Assembly (NCBI RefSeq): GCF_002899825.2
Contig: NZ_PPED02000008.1
Coordinates: 1-64,000 of the forward strand
From: Chryseobacterium phosphatilyticum
Lineage (GTDB): Bacteria; Bacteroidota; Bacteroidia; Flavobacteriales; Weeksellaceae
Direction of reading: 5' to 3'
Length of the DNA: 64,000 bases
In this document: piece by piece, positions 8,192 to 17,752 of the stretch
Position numbering within the stretch: position 1 is the first letter of the stretch
Layout of the letters: every line of letters begins with the position of its first letter
Notes under the pieces: model-generated
Seen by the model: the letters and a program-made list of their open reading frames with translations, nothing else
What the model was told of the DNA's origin: nothing
Databases searched by the model: none
Program-made: the position numbers and the translations under genes

Positions 8192-11100
8192 TTAAAGATA
8201 AATAACCTGTGTTTTCAGAACTGTTCTACCCAGGCGTTCCAGAATATTCTTATACCTTTCAACCTGCGCTTCATCTTTCATTTTTTCCTCCCCGGTTTTA
8301 AAATCAACAATAATATATCCTTCATCACTTTTTAAAATACGGTCGGGTCTTGAAATATAACTTTTACCATTTTCGGAGATCATAATATCTTTTTCGTTGA
8401 TGACCTCCCATTTTTCGTCAAAGAATTCAGCATAAGTTCTGACAATTTCCTCCAGTTTGTCCTGAATTTCACTCTTTTCTTCCAGAGTAATCTGCCCCTC
8501 TAAAGCATAGCCTTCCAATACTTTGGAAATATCTTTTTCGGTATTGATTTTGGAAAGAAGTTCGTGAACGAAAAGTCCGATTCTTACTTTTTCATTTCTT
8601 ACCTGATAATTTTTTGAGGGAGTAGCAATTTTTATGGAAGTACTCTTTTCATTTACATTTTTCAGGTTTTGAATATTTTGTGTTTTAAATGGTGAACTTT
8701 TATCCCGGGAATGTTTCTTCAACATCTCAGGATTCACTTCATACAAATCAAACTCATTGGCTTCTTCAGTATTTTTTGTCTGAAGGAATTCCAGTAATTC
8801 CAGGTTATTGGATGTTTTGTTGGCTTTTTGAATATAGAAAAACAGCTGCTCCACAGGTCGGGTGGTGGCAACATATTGCAGACATAGCCGATCAATAAGG
8901 TTTTTGTACGAGTTTTTCTTGTTGAATACCTGAATTTCTTCGTCATACGCTTCCAGGTTTTTGCTGAACTGGTTGATATTCACAGATTTTAAAGCAGCAC
9001 TTTCACTCGTGTCAAACCAATTGGTAAATTCACTGTCGCGATTCTTATTCATCATAGGAATAAAGACAACGGGAAACTCCAGTCCTTTAGACTTATGAAT
9101 GGTCATAATCTGGATGGCATCAATATTTTCAGACGCCTGAATGGTGTAAGATGAAGCTTCTTCATCCCAATATTTCAAAAATTCCTTCGTACTTGCTCCT
9201 GCATTTTGAGTGAAGTTAAAAAGCATTTCCATAAAATTGAGAAGGAAATCGGTTTCTTTATTTTCAACAGAAAATTCATTGATATAATATTCTATAAAAT
9301 TGTACAGGTTAAATCTTGGGAAATTGTCCTGTTTAAGCTGTAACGAGTACTTTTGCTGAATAAACTGAAGAATTTCTTCATGGCTTTCAATTTCCAGAAC
9401 CTCTTTCATTTCCAACGTGAAATCTGCCATGTGAATTTTACCCAGTGTATTCAGATAGTACATCATCATGATCAGACACGACTTATTTTTAGGATTGATT
9501 TCCCATCTCAGAAATTCTATAACTCCTTTCAATGTATTGGAAAGCTCCAGAGTAAGTCCTTTGTCAGAAATTGTTTTAATATTGGTTTCTTCGCCTCGAT
9601 ACTTTACTTTCAGATTACCCAGTTTTTGAGAATAGCTGAAGATGTCAAAATTTCCGCGGCAGAGAATGGTGATGTCAGAAAACGTAAAGCCATTGTCCAG
9701 ACATTCCTGAATATCCTTACCCATTCTTTCTGAAGTATCATCATAAAACTCTTCGTTGGTAAGATTCTCAATCAAGTTTACTTTTACCCGTCCTTCCAGT
9801 TGAGATTTTGGACTTTGCTCAGCATCGGTTCCAAAAATATTTTTATGTTCTTCCTCCAACCCTTCGGAATGAAATCTATAGAGCTCATTATTAAACTTTA
9901 CGATATTTCTGGCACTTCTCCAGTTATCTTTTAAAACAAGAAGATCTGCTTCTTTGGGCGAAAATTCTTTCTTATTAATAATATCCAGCATCAGCTTACT
10001 CTCACCACCCCGGAATCTGTAGATACTTTGCTTAGGGTCACCCACCAATGTAAATGAAGTGTATTCCGAAGAAACACTATGATCTCTCAATGGAACAAAA
10101 TTTTGCCATTGAAGCTCCGAAGTATCCTGAAACTCATCAAAGAAATAGTGCTGAAATTGTGAACCTACTTTTTCATAAATAAAAGCAGAAGGCTCATTTC
10201 TAAGATTTTCATTGATCAGGATATTAAATTTGGACAACAGCACAAGATCATTTTCTTCCTCAATTTTTTTAAGTTCATCCTGAATATCTTTATTGACCTT
10301 CAGGGGAAGAAGAGCAGATAAGACTTTCTCCTTCTTCTGGGTTTCAATATACGTAAGGATAAGCTGCATTCTGTTCTCAAGAAGCTGATCAAGGATTTCA
10401 AAAATTTCCGTTTCTTTATGTTTGGATTTTGAAGAAGCTCCCTTTCTGTAATTGTTAACTACAGATTCTTCCTGTGTGGTTGGAAAAGGAAATCCGGCTC
10501 TTTTCTGTTGATAAAAATCAATAACTTTCGTAAAAAATCCTCCGATACCGTTTTTTCCCTGGGCGAAATCTTCAATTTCGATATTCCTTGACTTAAATAG
10601 GTCGATAGATTTTGCAGCAAGTTCTGCTGCTTGTTTTTTATTCTGAACAATCTCTTTACGGAGTGTATTTTTTATATTTTCGTAATGAACATCATCAAAG
10701 TCGCTGTTATTTTTCAGATGCTCATAATGAATATCTTTTACAAATTCTTTTGCAGAATCATAAAGGTTTTTGTTGAGATTAATTCTTTCATTATTTTCAA
10801 GACTATAATCTACATAATCCATGAAAGAATTGGAAATTGTTTCGTTTTCACCAATCTGATCAAGCATTTTATCTACAGCTTCAATCAGGAATGGTTCAGC
10901 TTCAATTTCAAGATTGAAATTTTTTGCCAATCCCAATTCGTAAGAAAAACTTCTTACCAGTCTTGAATTAAAACGGTCAATCGTTCCGATATTCAACGTA
11001 GAGTAATTATGAAGAATATAGTCAAGCAGTTTTTTTGAACGAACATGAAGTTCGTCAATTGTAATTTTCAACCCTTCAGCTTCAAAGGCTTTCTGTATAT

Positions 11101-11332
11101 TTTTAAGATCTGTATTCCCGGCGAAATCAGAGTTAGAAAAGTTTCCCAGCCAGGATAAAATTCTTTCTTTCATCTCATTCGCTGCTTTATTGGTGAACGT
11201 AAGCGCGAGAATATTCCTGATCGATTGTTGTTGATTAGGATAACGGAGACAGATCATCAGAAGCCTTTGGACCAGGGCATATGTTTTTCCTGATCCTGCA
11301 GATGCATTGATGACTGTATAAGAATTTTGCAT
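8192..11332 (-). CDS. UvrD/RecB-type helicase-nuclease (AddA-like)
   Basis: The 1046-residue protein has an SF1 helicase and a C-terminal nuclease, the layout of AddA/RecB double-strand-break resection enzymes. Walker A is INASAGSGKTYAL (about 8-20), the Walker B region is FDEFQDTSELQ (about 393-403), and motif V/VI is MTIHKSKGLEFPVVF in the last third. The PD-(D/E)xK nuclease is near the end: SRPDRILKSDEGYIIVDFKTG, with D and DxK visible. An AddB partner would be expected but none is in the window. The gene reads away from the 11516 gene, so the 183-bp gap should hold divergent promoters. The first Met is placed directly before the Walker A strand, as in the family. Confidence 0.88.
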   Translation of the reverse strand: MQNSYTVINASAGSGKTYALVQRLLMICLRYPNQQQSIRNILALTFTNKAANEMKERILSWLGNFSNSDFAGNTDLKNIQKAFEAEGLKITIDELHVRSKKLLDYILHNYSTLNIGTIDRFNSRLVRSFSYELGLAKNFNLEIEAEPFLIEAVDKMLDQIGENETISNSFMDYVDYSLENNERINLNKNLYDSAKEFVKDIHYEHLKNNSDFDDVHYENIKNTLRKEIVQNKKQAAELAAKSIDLFKSRNIEIEDFAQGKNGIGGFFTKVIDFYQQKRAGFPFPTTQEESVVNNYRKGASSKSKHKETEIFEILDQLLENRMQLILTYIETQKKEKVLSALLPLKVNKDIQDELKKIEEENDLVLLSKFNILINENLRNEPSAFIYEKVGSQFQHYFFDEFQDTSELQWQNFVPLRDHSVSSEYTSFTLVGDPKQSIYRFRGGESKLMLDIINKKEFSPKEADLLVLKDNWRSARNIVKFNNELYRFHSEGLEEEHKNIFGTDAEQSPKSQLEGRVKVNLIENLTNEEFYDDTSERMGKDIQECLDNGFTFSDITILCRGNFDIFSYSQKLGNLKVKYRGEETNIKTISDKGLTLELSNTLKGVIEFLRWEINPKNKSCLIMMMYYLNTLGKIHMADFTLEMKEVLEIESHEEILQFIQQKYSLQLKQDNFPRFNLYNFIEYYINEFSVENKETDFLLNFMEMLFNFTQNAGASTKEFLKYWDEEASSYTIQASENIDAIQIMTIHKSKGLEFPVVFIPMMNKNRDSEFTNWFDTSESAALKSVNINQFSKNLEAYDEEIQVFNKKNSYKNLIDRLCLQYVATTRPVEQLFFYIQKANKTSNNLELLEFLQTKNTEEANEFDLYEVNPEMLKKHSRDKSSPFKTQNIQNLKNVNEKSTSIKIATPSKNYQVRNEKVRIGLFVHELLSKINTEKDISKVLEGYALEGQITLEEKSEIQDKLEEIVRTYAEFFDEKWEVINEKDIMISENGKSYISRPDRILKSDEGYIIVDFKTGEEKMKDEAQVERYKNILERLGRTVLKTQVIYL

Positions 11333-11489
11333 TGTAAAAGGTCGAATTGAGACTGCAAGTTAACTAAAATTTAAAATAAAATTTAACAATTTGAATAGGC
11401 TATTTAACAGTTTCAAAGAGAAAAACAGAAAAGAAATATTAAAACACGTTAACTGTGGTTAAACTTATGGTATAATGTAAAAATAACTT

Positions 11490-11497
11490 TAGATTTG
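11490..11497 (+). promoter_or_regulatory. -7 box upstream of the CarboxypepD_reg-like pair
   Basis: TAGATTTG fits TAnnTTTG and ends 18 bases before the GTG start at 11516. No convincing -33 TTG is present, so this is a partial promoter match. Confidence 0.4.
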
Positions 11498-11515
11498 TTT
11501 GGTAAAATATAGCCT

Positions 11516-12262
11516 GTGAAACTTAAACTATTCTTTTTTCTTTCCCTTGTTTTTTTTATTAAAACCCATGCCCAAAGTTATATTTTCGGAAAAATAACTT
11601 CCGAGAACGGAACGGAAATGCAGGATGTCAATGTGATCAATATAAGAACCGATGAAATGGTACTTTCCAACAGTGATGGGCATTTTATGATTTCCGGAAG
11701 GGCGGGTGATGAACTGCGTTTTATAAAAGCGGGGTATGACCGTTTATCCAAAAAGATATCTCAGGAAAATATACAATCTCCCCTCAATGTGAGTCTGGTA
11801 CGTACTACGATAGAAATTCCTGAAGTAGAAGTGAAACAGGGGCTTACAGGAAATTTAAAAATAGATTCAAGAAGCTATAATAAACCTAAAAAGGTTGAAA
11901 AGCTCACGAAAGATATAGATCGCTACATTGCTCAGAAATCGGACCCAAGAGTATTAGCGGCAAGACCCGGAGAGTTTGTACAGCCAAAAGGAGAGGGGTT
12001 TTCTATTGGGAAAGTTAAGGATAAATGGGATGATGTTGATTTAATAAATTATATCAAAGCAAGTCTCGGAGATGATTATTTTACCCACCTTAAAATAGAA
12101 AAACCATTGATAGATCATTTCATTTCTTATGTTCTTGCCGGAGGTTTTGAAAGGAAGAAAATCTTGAAATATGGATATTGTAGCGATGCCGATCTATATA
12201 GATTCCAGCGTTTTGTTTTGATAAGAATCTCATCCTACCGTACACCACAAATCCGGAAGTAA
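11516..12262 (+). CDS. CarboxypepD_reg-like secreted protein (tandem paralogue 1)
   Basis: The 248-residue product has a signal peptide (about 1-19, ending THAQS). A carboxypeptidase-regulatory-like beta-sandwich follows (about 20-100: IFGKITSENGTEMQDVNVINI ... FMISGRAGDELRFIKAGYDRLSK), the same module found at the N-terminus of TonB-dependent receptors. The remaining 140 residues are unrecognised; they end in a basic segment without a T9SS sorting domain. The start is a GTG, the only start in frame before the signal peptide. The stop is 5 bases before the next, similar gene, so the two are probably co-transcribed. The function is unknown; a surface or periplasmic location is inferred. Confidence 0.75.
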   Translation: MKLKLFFFLSLVFFIKTHAQSYIFGKITSENGTEMQDVNVINIRTDEMVLSNSDGHFMISGRAGDELRFIKAGYDRLSKKISQENIQSPLNVSLVRTTIEIPEVEVKQGLTGNLKIDSRSYNKPKKVEKLTKDIDRYIAQKSDPRVLAARPGEFVQPKGEGFSIGKVKDKWDDVDLINYIKASLGDDYFTHLKIEKPLIDHFISYVLAGGFERKKILKYGYCSDADLYRFQRFVLIRISSYRTPQIRK

Positions 12263-12267
12263 TATTT

Positions 12268-13056
12268 ATGAAAGTTTTTATCAAATTATGGATATGTCCA
12301 ATATTATTTCTACTATCTGCAAATATTTTCTCTCAACAAACAATAACAGGACAGGTTATTGATGAGAGTGGTGGGAGCTTAAGTGCTGTGACCATTGTTA
12401 ATATGGCTACTGATAAAAAAACGTATTCCAATTCACAAGGAATGTTTTCTATTGATGCTTCTCCCAATGATGAGCTAAGGTTTGTGAAAGAAGATTTCAG
12501 GAGAGTTTCTAAAACAGTTCTTACGGACGGTATTAATTCCCAATTGCTCATTACACTGTTCCAGATTCCCAAAGATATCGGCGAAGTGAAAATCGTAAAA
12601 AAGCTATCGGGTGATCTGGAACAGGATTCAAGAATCGTTGCCAAAATTGATAAAGGAGAACAGGTAAGAAATGCAGTAGGCCTTCCGCAGCCTGTTGGAA
12701 AAATGAGAGAAAAACCTGCAGAAGTGAAAAGCGTCCTTTTACCTATCCTTTTGGGAAATCTGAATGTACAGGGACTATACGATCTGATCAGTGGTAAAGC
12801 CAAGAAACAAAAAAGGCAATATAGATATGATGATCTACAGGAGCATATTTTGTGGGTTAGAAATAGAGTAGAAGATGATTATTTTGTAAAAGCAGGAATT
12901 CCAGCCGCCAGAATTTCAGAATTTATAGAATTCTCTTTCGTTGCAAAACCTCAGGTTCGAACCTATGTAAAAGCAAGAAACCTTGCAGGAGTTTTGTTGA
13001 GGTTGGAAGAAACAATTCCTCTTTTTTTGCAAAGGCTACAGCAGGATAAAAAGTAA
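12268..13056 (+). CDS. CarboxypepD_reg-like secreted protein (tandem paralogue 2)
   Basis: The 262-residue product has a signal peptide (about 1-22, ending IFSQQ) and the same beta-sandwich module (about 23-100; DELRFVKEDFRRVSK parallels DELRFIKAGYDRLSK in the gene before). Both proteins continue with a segment carrying LSGDLEQDSR or LTGNLKIDSR, and both have a DDYF motif later. They clearly arose by duplication. The C-terminal parts differ, and this one ends in a Leu/Arg-rich helix. No catalytic motif is visible. Confidence 0.75.
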   Translation: MKVFIKLWICPILFLLSANIFSQQTITGQVIDESGGSLSAVTIVNMATDKKTYSNSQGMFSIDASPNDELRFVKEDFRRVSKTVLTDGINSQLLITLFQIPKDIGEVKIVKKLSGDLEQDSRIVAKIDKGEQVRNAVGLPQPVGKMREKPAEVKSVLLPILLGNLNVQGLYDLISGKAKKQKRQYRYDDLQEHILWVRNRVEDDYFVKAGIPAARISEFIEFSFVAKPQVRTYVKARNLAGVLLRLEETIPLFLQRLQQDKK

Positions 13057-13173
13057 ACAGTTTTGAAACTCTTTCCTCTCAACTTTCCTTTTCAGGATTT
13101 CAATGTTAAAAATTAAAATACTGGAACAAAAATTGATGCATTTGTGTAAAACAAAACCCAATTCTCAAATTTT

Positions 13174-13911
13174 ATGAATAAAAATAATATTGCAGTAGCG
13201 GTGGTAACGGCTTTAGGCTTCATTATCGGTCTGGGATTTTTAGGAAATGCCATCAAGAATCGTAATAAATCCGAAAATACGATTTCAGTAACCGGTCTTG
13301 GAACTAAACAATTTACCTCAGATCTGATCACCTGGTCAGGAAGTTTTTCTAAAAACAATATTGATTTAAAATCTGCTTATGACGAGCTGGCGCTGGATAG
13401 AAAAGTGATCAATGATTATCTGGTTTCAAAAGGAATTAAACAAGGTGAGATTGTGTTCTCTTCAGTAGATATCCAAAAGCAATTCAGAAGTTATAACGAT
13501 GCAAACGGGAATTATGTACAGGGAGAATTCTCAGGATATAATCTGACTCAGAAAGTATCCATCGAAAGTAAAGAAGTTGGTAAAATTGAAAACTTATCCA
13601 GAAATATTACTGAAATCATTAACCGTGGAATAGAGTTTACTTCCTCTTCACCTTCTTATTTTTATACAAAGCTGGCAACTGTAAAGCAGGAAATGATTGC
13701 CGGAGCAACAAAAGATGCTAAAGAGCGTGCCGAAAAAATTGCTGAAAACTCAGGAAGTAGTTTAGGTAATCTTAAAAAAGCGACAATGGGTGTGATCCAG
13801 ATTACGGCTCCCAATTCAAATGAAGATTATTCTTACGGGGGCACTTTTAATACTTCTTCTAAAGAAAAAGAAGCAAGCATTACCATAAAGCTGGAATATG
13901 AGGTGAACTAA
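13174..13911 (+). CDS. SIMPL domain (DUF541) protein
   Basis: The 245-residue protein has one N-terminal membrane anchor or uncleaved signal (about 5-27, AVAVVTALGFIIGLGFLG). A SIMPL/DUF541 domain follows: ISVTGLGTKQFTSDLITWSG (about 37-56), a helix with AYDELALDRKVINDYLVSKGIK, and the late KERAEKIAENSGSSLG signature. The family forms periplasmic oligomers in several bacteria, and its biochemical role is poorly known. The gene stands alone, with its terminator shared with the GNAT gene facing it. Confidence 0.85.
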   Translation: MNKNNIAVAVVTALGFIIGLGFLGNAIKNRNKSENTISVTGLGTKQFTSDLITWSGSFSKNNIDLKSAYDELALDRKVINDYLVSKGIKQGEIVFSSVDIQKQFRSYNDANGNYVQGEFSGYNLTQKVSIESKEVGKIENLSRNITEIINRGIEFTSSSPSYFYTKLATVKQEMIAGATKDAKERAEKIAENSGSSLGNLKKATMGVIQITAPNSNEDYSYGGTFNTSSKEKEASITIKLEYEVN

Positions 13912-14032
13912 AAAGGCTTAATGGGGGAGAATAAGCATTATTATATAGTACCATCATGAGAGGAGTGGATTTTAGCCAAAGCTTAAATGATACTGTACAA
14001 GCAGATTGCTGTTTATATATACAATAAAAAAT

Positions 14033-14058
14033 AACGCCGGAATTGCTCCGGCGTTTTA
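14033..14058. terminator. Bidirectional terminator
   Basis: A perfect 9-bp GC-rich stem AACGCCGGA (14033-14041) / TCCGGCGTT (14047-14055) is followed by Ts on the plus strand and by an A-rich flank. It lies just past the stop of the minus-strand GNAT gene. Confidence 0.85.
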
Positions 14059-14062
14059 TATT

Positions 14063-14575
14063 TTATGGATATACAATATCACAAATTTCTTTTTTGAGCT
14101 CTTCTACATCATCAGGAGCATAATTGGCTAGCAACCATAAATGTAAAGATTGTTTTCCTTCGCCATAGCTTGGCTGAATGTGTGCTGTATCAATCAGACT
14201 GAAATTATTCCTTTGATAGAAAGAATAACGTCTGGCAGCATCTTCACTCAAATCAGCAGGTTCAATTTCTAAAATAACTTTCGGATAATTTTCAGTTAAG
14301 TGACTTACAATATGAGATCCTAGTTTTTTACTTCTGAAGGCTTCAAAAACCTCAAAATGTTCCACAAAAACAAACGAACTCATTTTCCAAACGATGAGAT
14401 ATCCAATAGGTTCTTCTTCATGTACCACAGACATAAAGTCAACCAGTGGATTCGAAAATAAATCCAGAAATTGATCTTTATCTCTTTGCTCATTTACAGG
14501 AAAAGTGCTGATGTAAGAATTATAGATTTCCTGAACTCTATCATCCTCAGCATAAGTAATCGGTAAAAATTCCAT
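14063..14575 (-). CDS. GNAT-family N-acetyltransferase
   Basis: The 170-residue protein fits a GNAT acetyl-CoA-dependent acyltransferase. It has VGYLIVW-like beta strands in the middle, FVEHFEVFEAFRSKKLGSHIVSHL (about 73-96), which fits the beta4-alpha3 CoA-pyrophosphate loop (R/Q-x-x-G-x-G/A is here RSKKLGS), and a C-terminal RYSFYQRNNFSLID strand pair. The acceptor substrate is unknown. It starts 2 bases after the stop of the PspC-like gene, so the two form an operon. Confidence 0.8.
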   Translation of the reverse strand: MEFLPITYAEDDRVQEIYNSYISTFPVNEQRDKDQFLDLFSNPLVDFMSVVHEEEPIGYLIVWKMSSFVFVEHFEVFEAFRSKKLGSHIVSHLTENYPKVILEIEPADLSEDAARRYSFYQRNNFSLIDTAHIQPSYGEGKQSLHLWLLANYAPDDVEELKKEICDIVYP

Positions 14576-14577
14576 AA

Positions 14578-14799
14578 TTATAAATCAAAAACGCTCGGTC
14601 GTCTTGTAATGAAAATATCTTTAATCCAAAGGGTAAATGCCAATCCCAAATAAATCAGAAAGAAAAAACCGGCAGTGGCAAAAGTAGAGTAGATAAAGAA
14701 AACCCTTAATTTAGAAACAGGAATTCCCAGTTTAGCGCCCATTCTTGTCAGAACACCAAACCATTCTCTTTCCATTTTATGACGGATATTACTTAGCAT
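14578..14799 (-). CDS. PspC-domain small membrane protein
   Basis: The 73-residue protein has the compact PspC pattern: an amphipathic start, GVLTRMGAKLGIPVSKLRV (a helix-turn-helix-like piece), then one strong membrane span (about 33-58, IYSTFATAGFFFLIYLGLAFTLWI) and a basic tail. PspC-type proteins act in envelope-stress responses in other bacteria. Regulation of any psp system here is not shown. It is the first gene of a two-gene operon with the GNAT protein. Confidence 0.8.
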   Translation of the reverse strand: MLSNIRHKMEREWFGVLTRMGAKLGIPVSKLRVFFIYSTFATAGFFFLIYLGLAFTLWIKDIFITRRPSVFDL

Positions 14800-14947
14800 T
14801 TCAAGATTTTTTATTTAATCTGATACTGCAAGATACGCAATTTTTTTGATAAAGGCCTTTCACGAGCGTTGACACAGATCTGATGATACACTATAAATTT
14901 AGTTCATCATCTCTAATGACTAGCCTTGGATTATGTGCGGGAATTTT

Positions 14948-16207
14948 TTATTCCTTTAAAATTTGAAATCCGATACTACATGCAAGGCAGTTTTTATGTT
15001 CGCAATAGTTTTTATGATGGTAGATCATACTTTGGCTTTCCAATGCCGTATGAATATTCACGCCAAGCTTTTTCCAGCCTTTGGTAATCGAATTTTTTTC
15101 TGCTGCAACATGTTGATAAAATTCAATAATTTGATCTGCCGCTTCCTCATGATGATACCTGTGATAGGAATATTTTAAAGGCAGAACGGTATTGAGAAGG
15201 ACAAGATCAATAAAATCTCTGCTCAATATTTTAGGCTGCATTTTTGAAATTGTACCAAAATTGAAATGAAAATCCCAATATTCGGAAGCTTTTACTGAAG
15301 CGAAAATTTCATACAACTGATCTGTATTTTCTACTTTAATGATTTTTGAAAACAAATTCTGATGTTTGTAATAGAGGTCTGCCAGTTGAGACAATCGTAT
15401 GGTAGGGAAGTTGGGAGGTCTCAATCTTAGGAATTTAGGATAAAATTGCAAATCTGAAATGTTGAACTTCTTCTTTATAAATTCGAATTCTCTTTTTAGA
15501 ATTTTCATGTATACATCTTCAGGATGATTGAGCCACCCGGAAATTCCAAAAAATAGCGCTTCCAGTTGTAACGGATTTTGACGGATTTTATTAATAATAC
15601 TATAATCAATACTTTCAGCGATTTGTCTGAAGATATGAGCATTTACTTTCAATCCGAAAGAATAGGCAAAGCTGTGAAACAAAACTGCTTCGAAGTCATT
15701 TTTATACCGGGTTAAATGTTGTTCAAGCTCCCGCGATTTTTCATCAAGTTTTTTCAGAATATTTCCTTCGTGAAAATTGAAAGGGATTTTCTCCGGTTTG
15801 AAAATTTTTTCACAGGCAATGAATTGATTTCCGTTGATGAGGTTTTCGTATGTAGAAATGATATTTTCATCAATATAATCTTTCAGTTCCAGGGTAGGAA
15901 TTCCTTTTGTCGTATGCTCACTGATTTCTACATCATAAGTGAAAATGACATGAAGAATAATATTTTTATAATTGGGATCCCGGGAATGATTGTGGAAAAT
16001 CCAGTCTGAAGAACGAATATGAAGCTCTATATTACCGGCTAAAATAAGCCCGTTGGTTTTAATTTTAGCATCCAGAAAATCGGGGCCTGCATCTTTATTC
16101 CATTTTCCAAAGTGTAGGATCTCAATGGAATTTCCTTCAATATCTTTGAAGTCATAATTTTTGAAAACTTTATAGTTCCAGAGATATTGAAGTAGCTTTT
16201 CTGTCAT
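14948..16207 (-). CDS. DUF2851 family protein
   Basis: The 419-residue protein is recognised from its conserved N-terminus: LLQYLWNYKVFKN, then GKWNKDAGPDFLDAKI and GNIELHIRSSDW (about 30-70). It is widespread in Bacteroidota. There is no signal peptide, so a cytoplasmic location is likely. The C-terminus has three closely spaced Cys (CEHKNCLAC), a possible metal site. The GPDF...E.H/R pattern recalls PD-(D/E)xK nuclease cores, which is only a suggestion. The gene is monocistronic. Confidence 0.8.
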   Translation of the reverse strand: MTEKLLQYLWNYKVFKNYDFKDIEGNSIEILHFGKWNKDAGPDFLDAKIKTNGLILAGNIELHIRSSDWIFHNHSRDPNYKNIILHVIFTYDVEISEHTTKGIPTLELKDYIDENIISTYENLINGNQFIACEKIFKPEKIPFNFHEGNILKKLDEKSRELEQHLTRYKNDFEAVLFHSFAYSFGLKVNAHIFRQIAESIDYSIINKIRQNPLQLEALFFGISGWLNHPEDVYMKILKREFEFIKKKFNISDLQFYPKFLRLRPPNFPTIRLSQLADLYYKHQNLFSKIIKVENTDQLYEIFASVKASEYWDFHFNFGTISKMQPKILSRDFIDLVLLNTVLPLKYSYHRYHHEEAADQIIEFYQHVAAEKNSITKGWKKLGVNIHTALESQSMIYHHKNYCEHKNCLACSIGFQILKE

Positions 16208-16593
16208 AAGTGTGACAATAAATATAAAGAAAACCTTATATTTTCATCTATATGTCTGGTAAATTTTCCGGCTCTGTCCTGTATAAATTCCTTTCCATAG
16301 AAATCCAGTTTTTAAAATAAGAAATTATGTTCTGTTTATACTATTTTTTTGTTTTTTTGAATAAAAATAAAAAAACCTCCCATACAAATTATGGAAGGTT
16401 TTTTGTTTCAGTTTAATGAATGACAACTGACAATTTTTAAGGTTTTTTACATAGAGTGGATATTCCTCCTTAGTGGCTTTAGCTTTCCCGAGATCAATAT
16501 CGTGTGATGCAAATTGATTTTCTGCTGAAGATGAACTTAATAACCTTCCGGAATTGATCTTCAATGTGATTGAAAGAACTTCCTTGTATTGGA
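16208..16593. other. Intergenic region with a possible gene remnant
   Basis: This gap lies downstream of bshA. It contains a minus-strand frame of 79 codons (16564-16325) whose first 44 residues look protein-like (SSSSAENQFASHDIDLGKA), but the frame then runs through the terminator hairpin at 16370-16404. It is more likely a decayed fragment than a gene. The 17-mer TGAATGACAACTGACAA (16417-16433) occurs again at 54348-54364. Confidence 0.4.
16370..16404 (-). terminator. Terminator downstream of bshA
   Basis: A 15-bp stem with one mismatch (16370-16384 with 16390-16404) carries A/T tails on both sides. On the minus strand it is followed by a long T run, so it fits termination of the GH3-bshA transcript about 190 bases after the bshA stop. 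Confidence 0.8.
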
Positions 16594-17742
16594 TTAAGCT
16601 TTTGTAAGCTCCCCTTTAAATTTTTCTATCGTTGTTCTGTACATTTCTTCATAAATAGGAAGAATGTTTTTCAGATCAAATTTAATAGCCTGATCTTTCG
16701 CATTTTGCTTCATTTTGGTTAAAAGCTCTTCATTGCTCAATAACTTAATGGTGTAGTTACTCATCGCTTCTACATTTCCGATCTCAGCAAGGTATCCTGT
16801 TTCTCCCTGAATATTTACTTCAGGAATTCCTCCTGCATTGGAACTGATAACAGGGGTGTAAGCTGCCATAGCTTCCAAAGCTGCCAGACCAAAACTTTCC
16901 TGTTCTGAAGGAAGCAAGAATACATCTGAAAGTTGTAAAATTTTATAAAGATCATTGACCTTTCCTAACAGGCGAATTTTTGAAATAAGATCCGGATTTT
17001 CTTCAAGAAACTGATTGACCTTTTCCATGTCAGGTCCTTCACCGATAATGATAAGCTTAGATTTTACCTTTCTCTCAACGTTTTTAAAGATCTGCAGTAC
17101 TTCATCTACTCGTTTCACAGGACGTAAATTGGACACGTGAATCAGAATTTTTTCGTCAGGATTGGCAAACTGAGTTCTCTGACATTCCGAGCAATCATCA
17201 AATTCAGTATTATCAATAAAGTTGGTAATTACCTGAATTTCTTTTTTGATGTTAAAGAATTGAAGGGTGTCTTTTTTCAGACTTTCAGACACTGAAGTAA
17301 TTGCATCTGATTTATTGATGGAAAATTCTACTGCATGTTTATAACTCGGATGTTGCCCCACCAGCGTAATATCCGTACCGTGCAATGTCGTTACCAAAGG
17401 AATATCATTATTATCTTCTTTAAGCATCTGTTTTGCAGTAAATGCTGCATATGCATACGGAATGGCATAATGAGCGTGAAGAAGATCCAGTTTATAAAGG
17501 TTTACAACCCTGTAGATCATAGAGCTTAAAGCAATATCATAGGGCTGGTACTGAAAAAGCGGATAGGTTTGAACATTTACCCTGTGAAAGAAAATGTTAG
17601 GATTGGTGATATCTAATCTTGCAGGAAGTGCCGAACTTATGAAATGAACTTCATATCCTTTATTAGCAAGAGACATTCCCAGTTCTGTTGCTACAATTCC
17701 GCTTCCTCCGTAGGTAGGATAGCAAAGTATGCCTATTTTCAT
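16594..17742 (-). CDS. bshA: N-acetyl-alpha-D-glucosaminyl L-malate synthase
   Basis: The 382-residue GT4-type glycosyltransferase joins UDP-GlcNAc to L-malate in the first step of bacillithiol synthesis, in the cytoplasm. The N-terminus MKIGILCYPTYGGSGIVATE is characteristic of BshA, as are LHAHYAIPYAYAA (about 93-105), LVTTLHGTDITLVG and the C-terminal donor-site region PSEQESFGLAALEAMA (about 277-292, the E-x7-E motif). Length is typical. It starts 10 bases after the stop of the GH3 gene and shares its transcript. The other bacillithiol genes (bshB, bshC) are not in the window. Confidence 0.93.
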   Translation of the reverse strand: MKIGILCYPTYGGSGIVATELGMSLANKGYEVHFISSALPARLDITNPNIFFHRVNVQTYPLFQYQPYDIALSSMIYRVVNLYKLDLLHAHYAIPYAYAAFTAKQMLKEDNNDIPLVTTLHGTDITLVGQHPSYKHAVEFSINKSDAITSVSESLKKDTLQFFNIKKEIQVITNFIDNTEFDDCSECQRTQFANPDEKILIHVSNLRPVKRVDEVLQIFKNVERKVKSKLIIIGEGPDMEKVNQFLEENPDLISKIRLLGKVNDLYKILQLSDVFLLPSEQESFGLAALEAMAAYTPVISSNAGGIPEVNIQGETGYLAEIGNVEAMSNYTIKLLSNEELLTKMKQNAKDQAIKFDLKNILPIYEEMYRTTIEKFKGELTKA

Positions 17743-17752
17743 TAGATTATGG

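Noticed and set aside
13956..14027. 23-codon plus-strand frame starting ATGAGAGG
   Set aside because: Too short, no promoter or conservation clue, and it contains a TTTTAGCCAAA word of the common hairpin type.
16325..16564. 79-codon minus-strand frame downstream of bshA
   Set aside because: It runs straight through a strong terminator hairpin and its second half is hairpin-derived; at most a decayed fragment.
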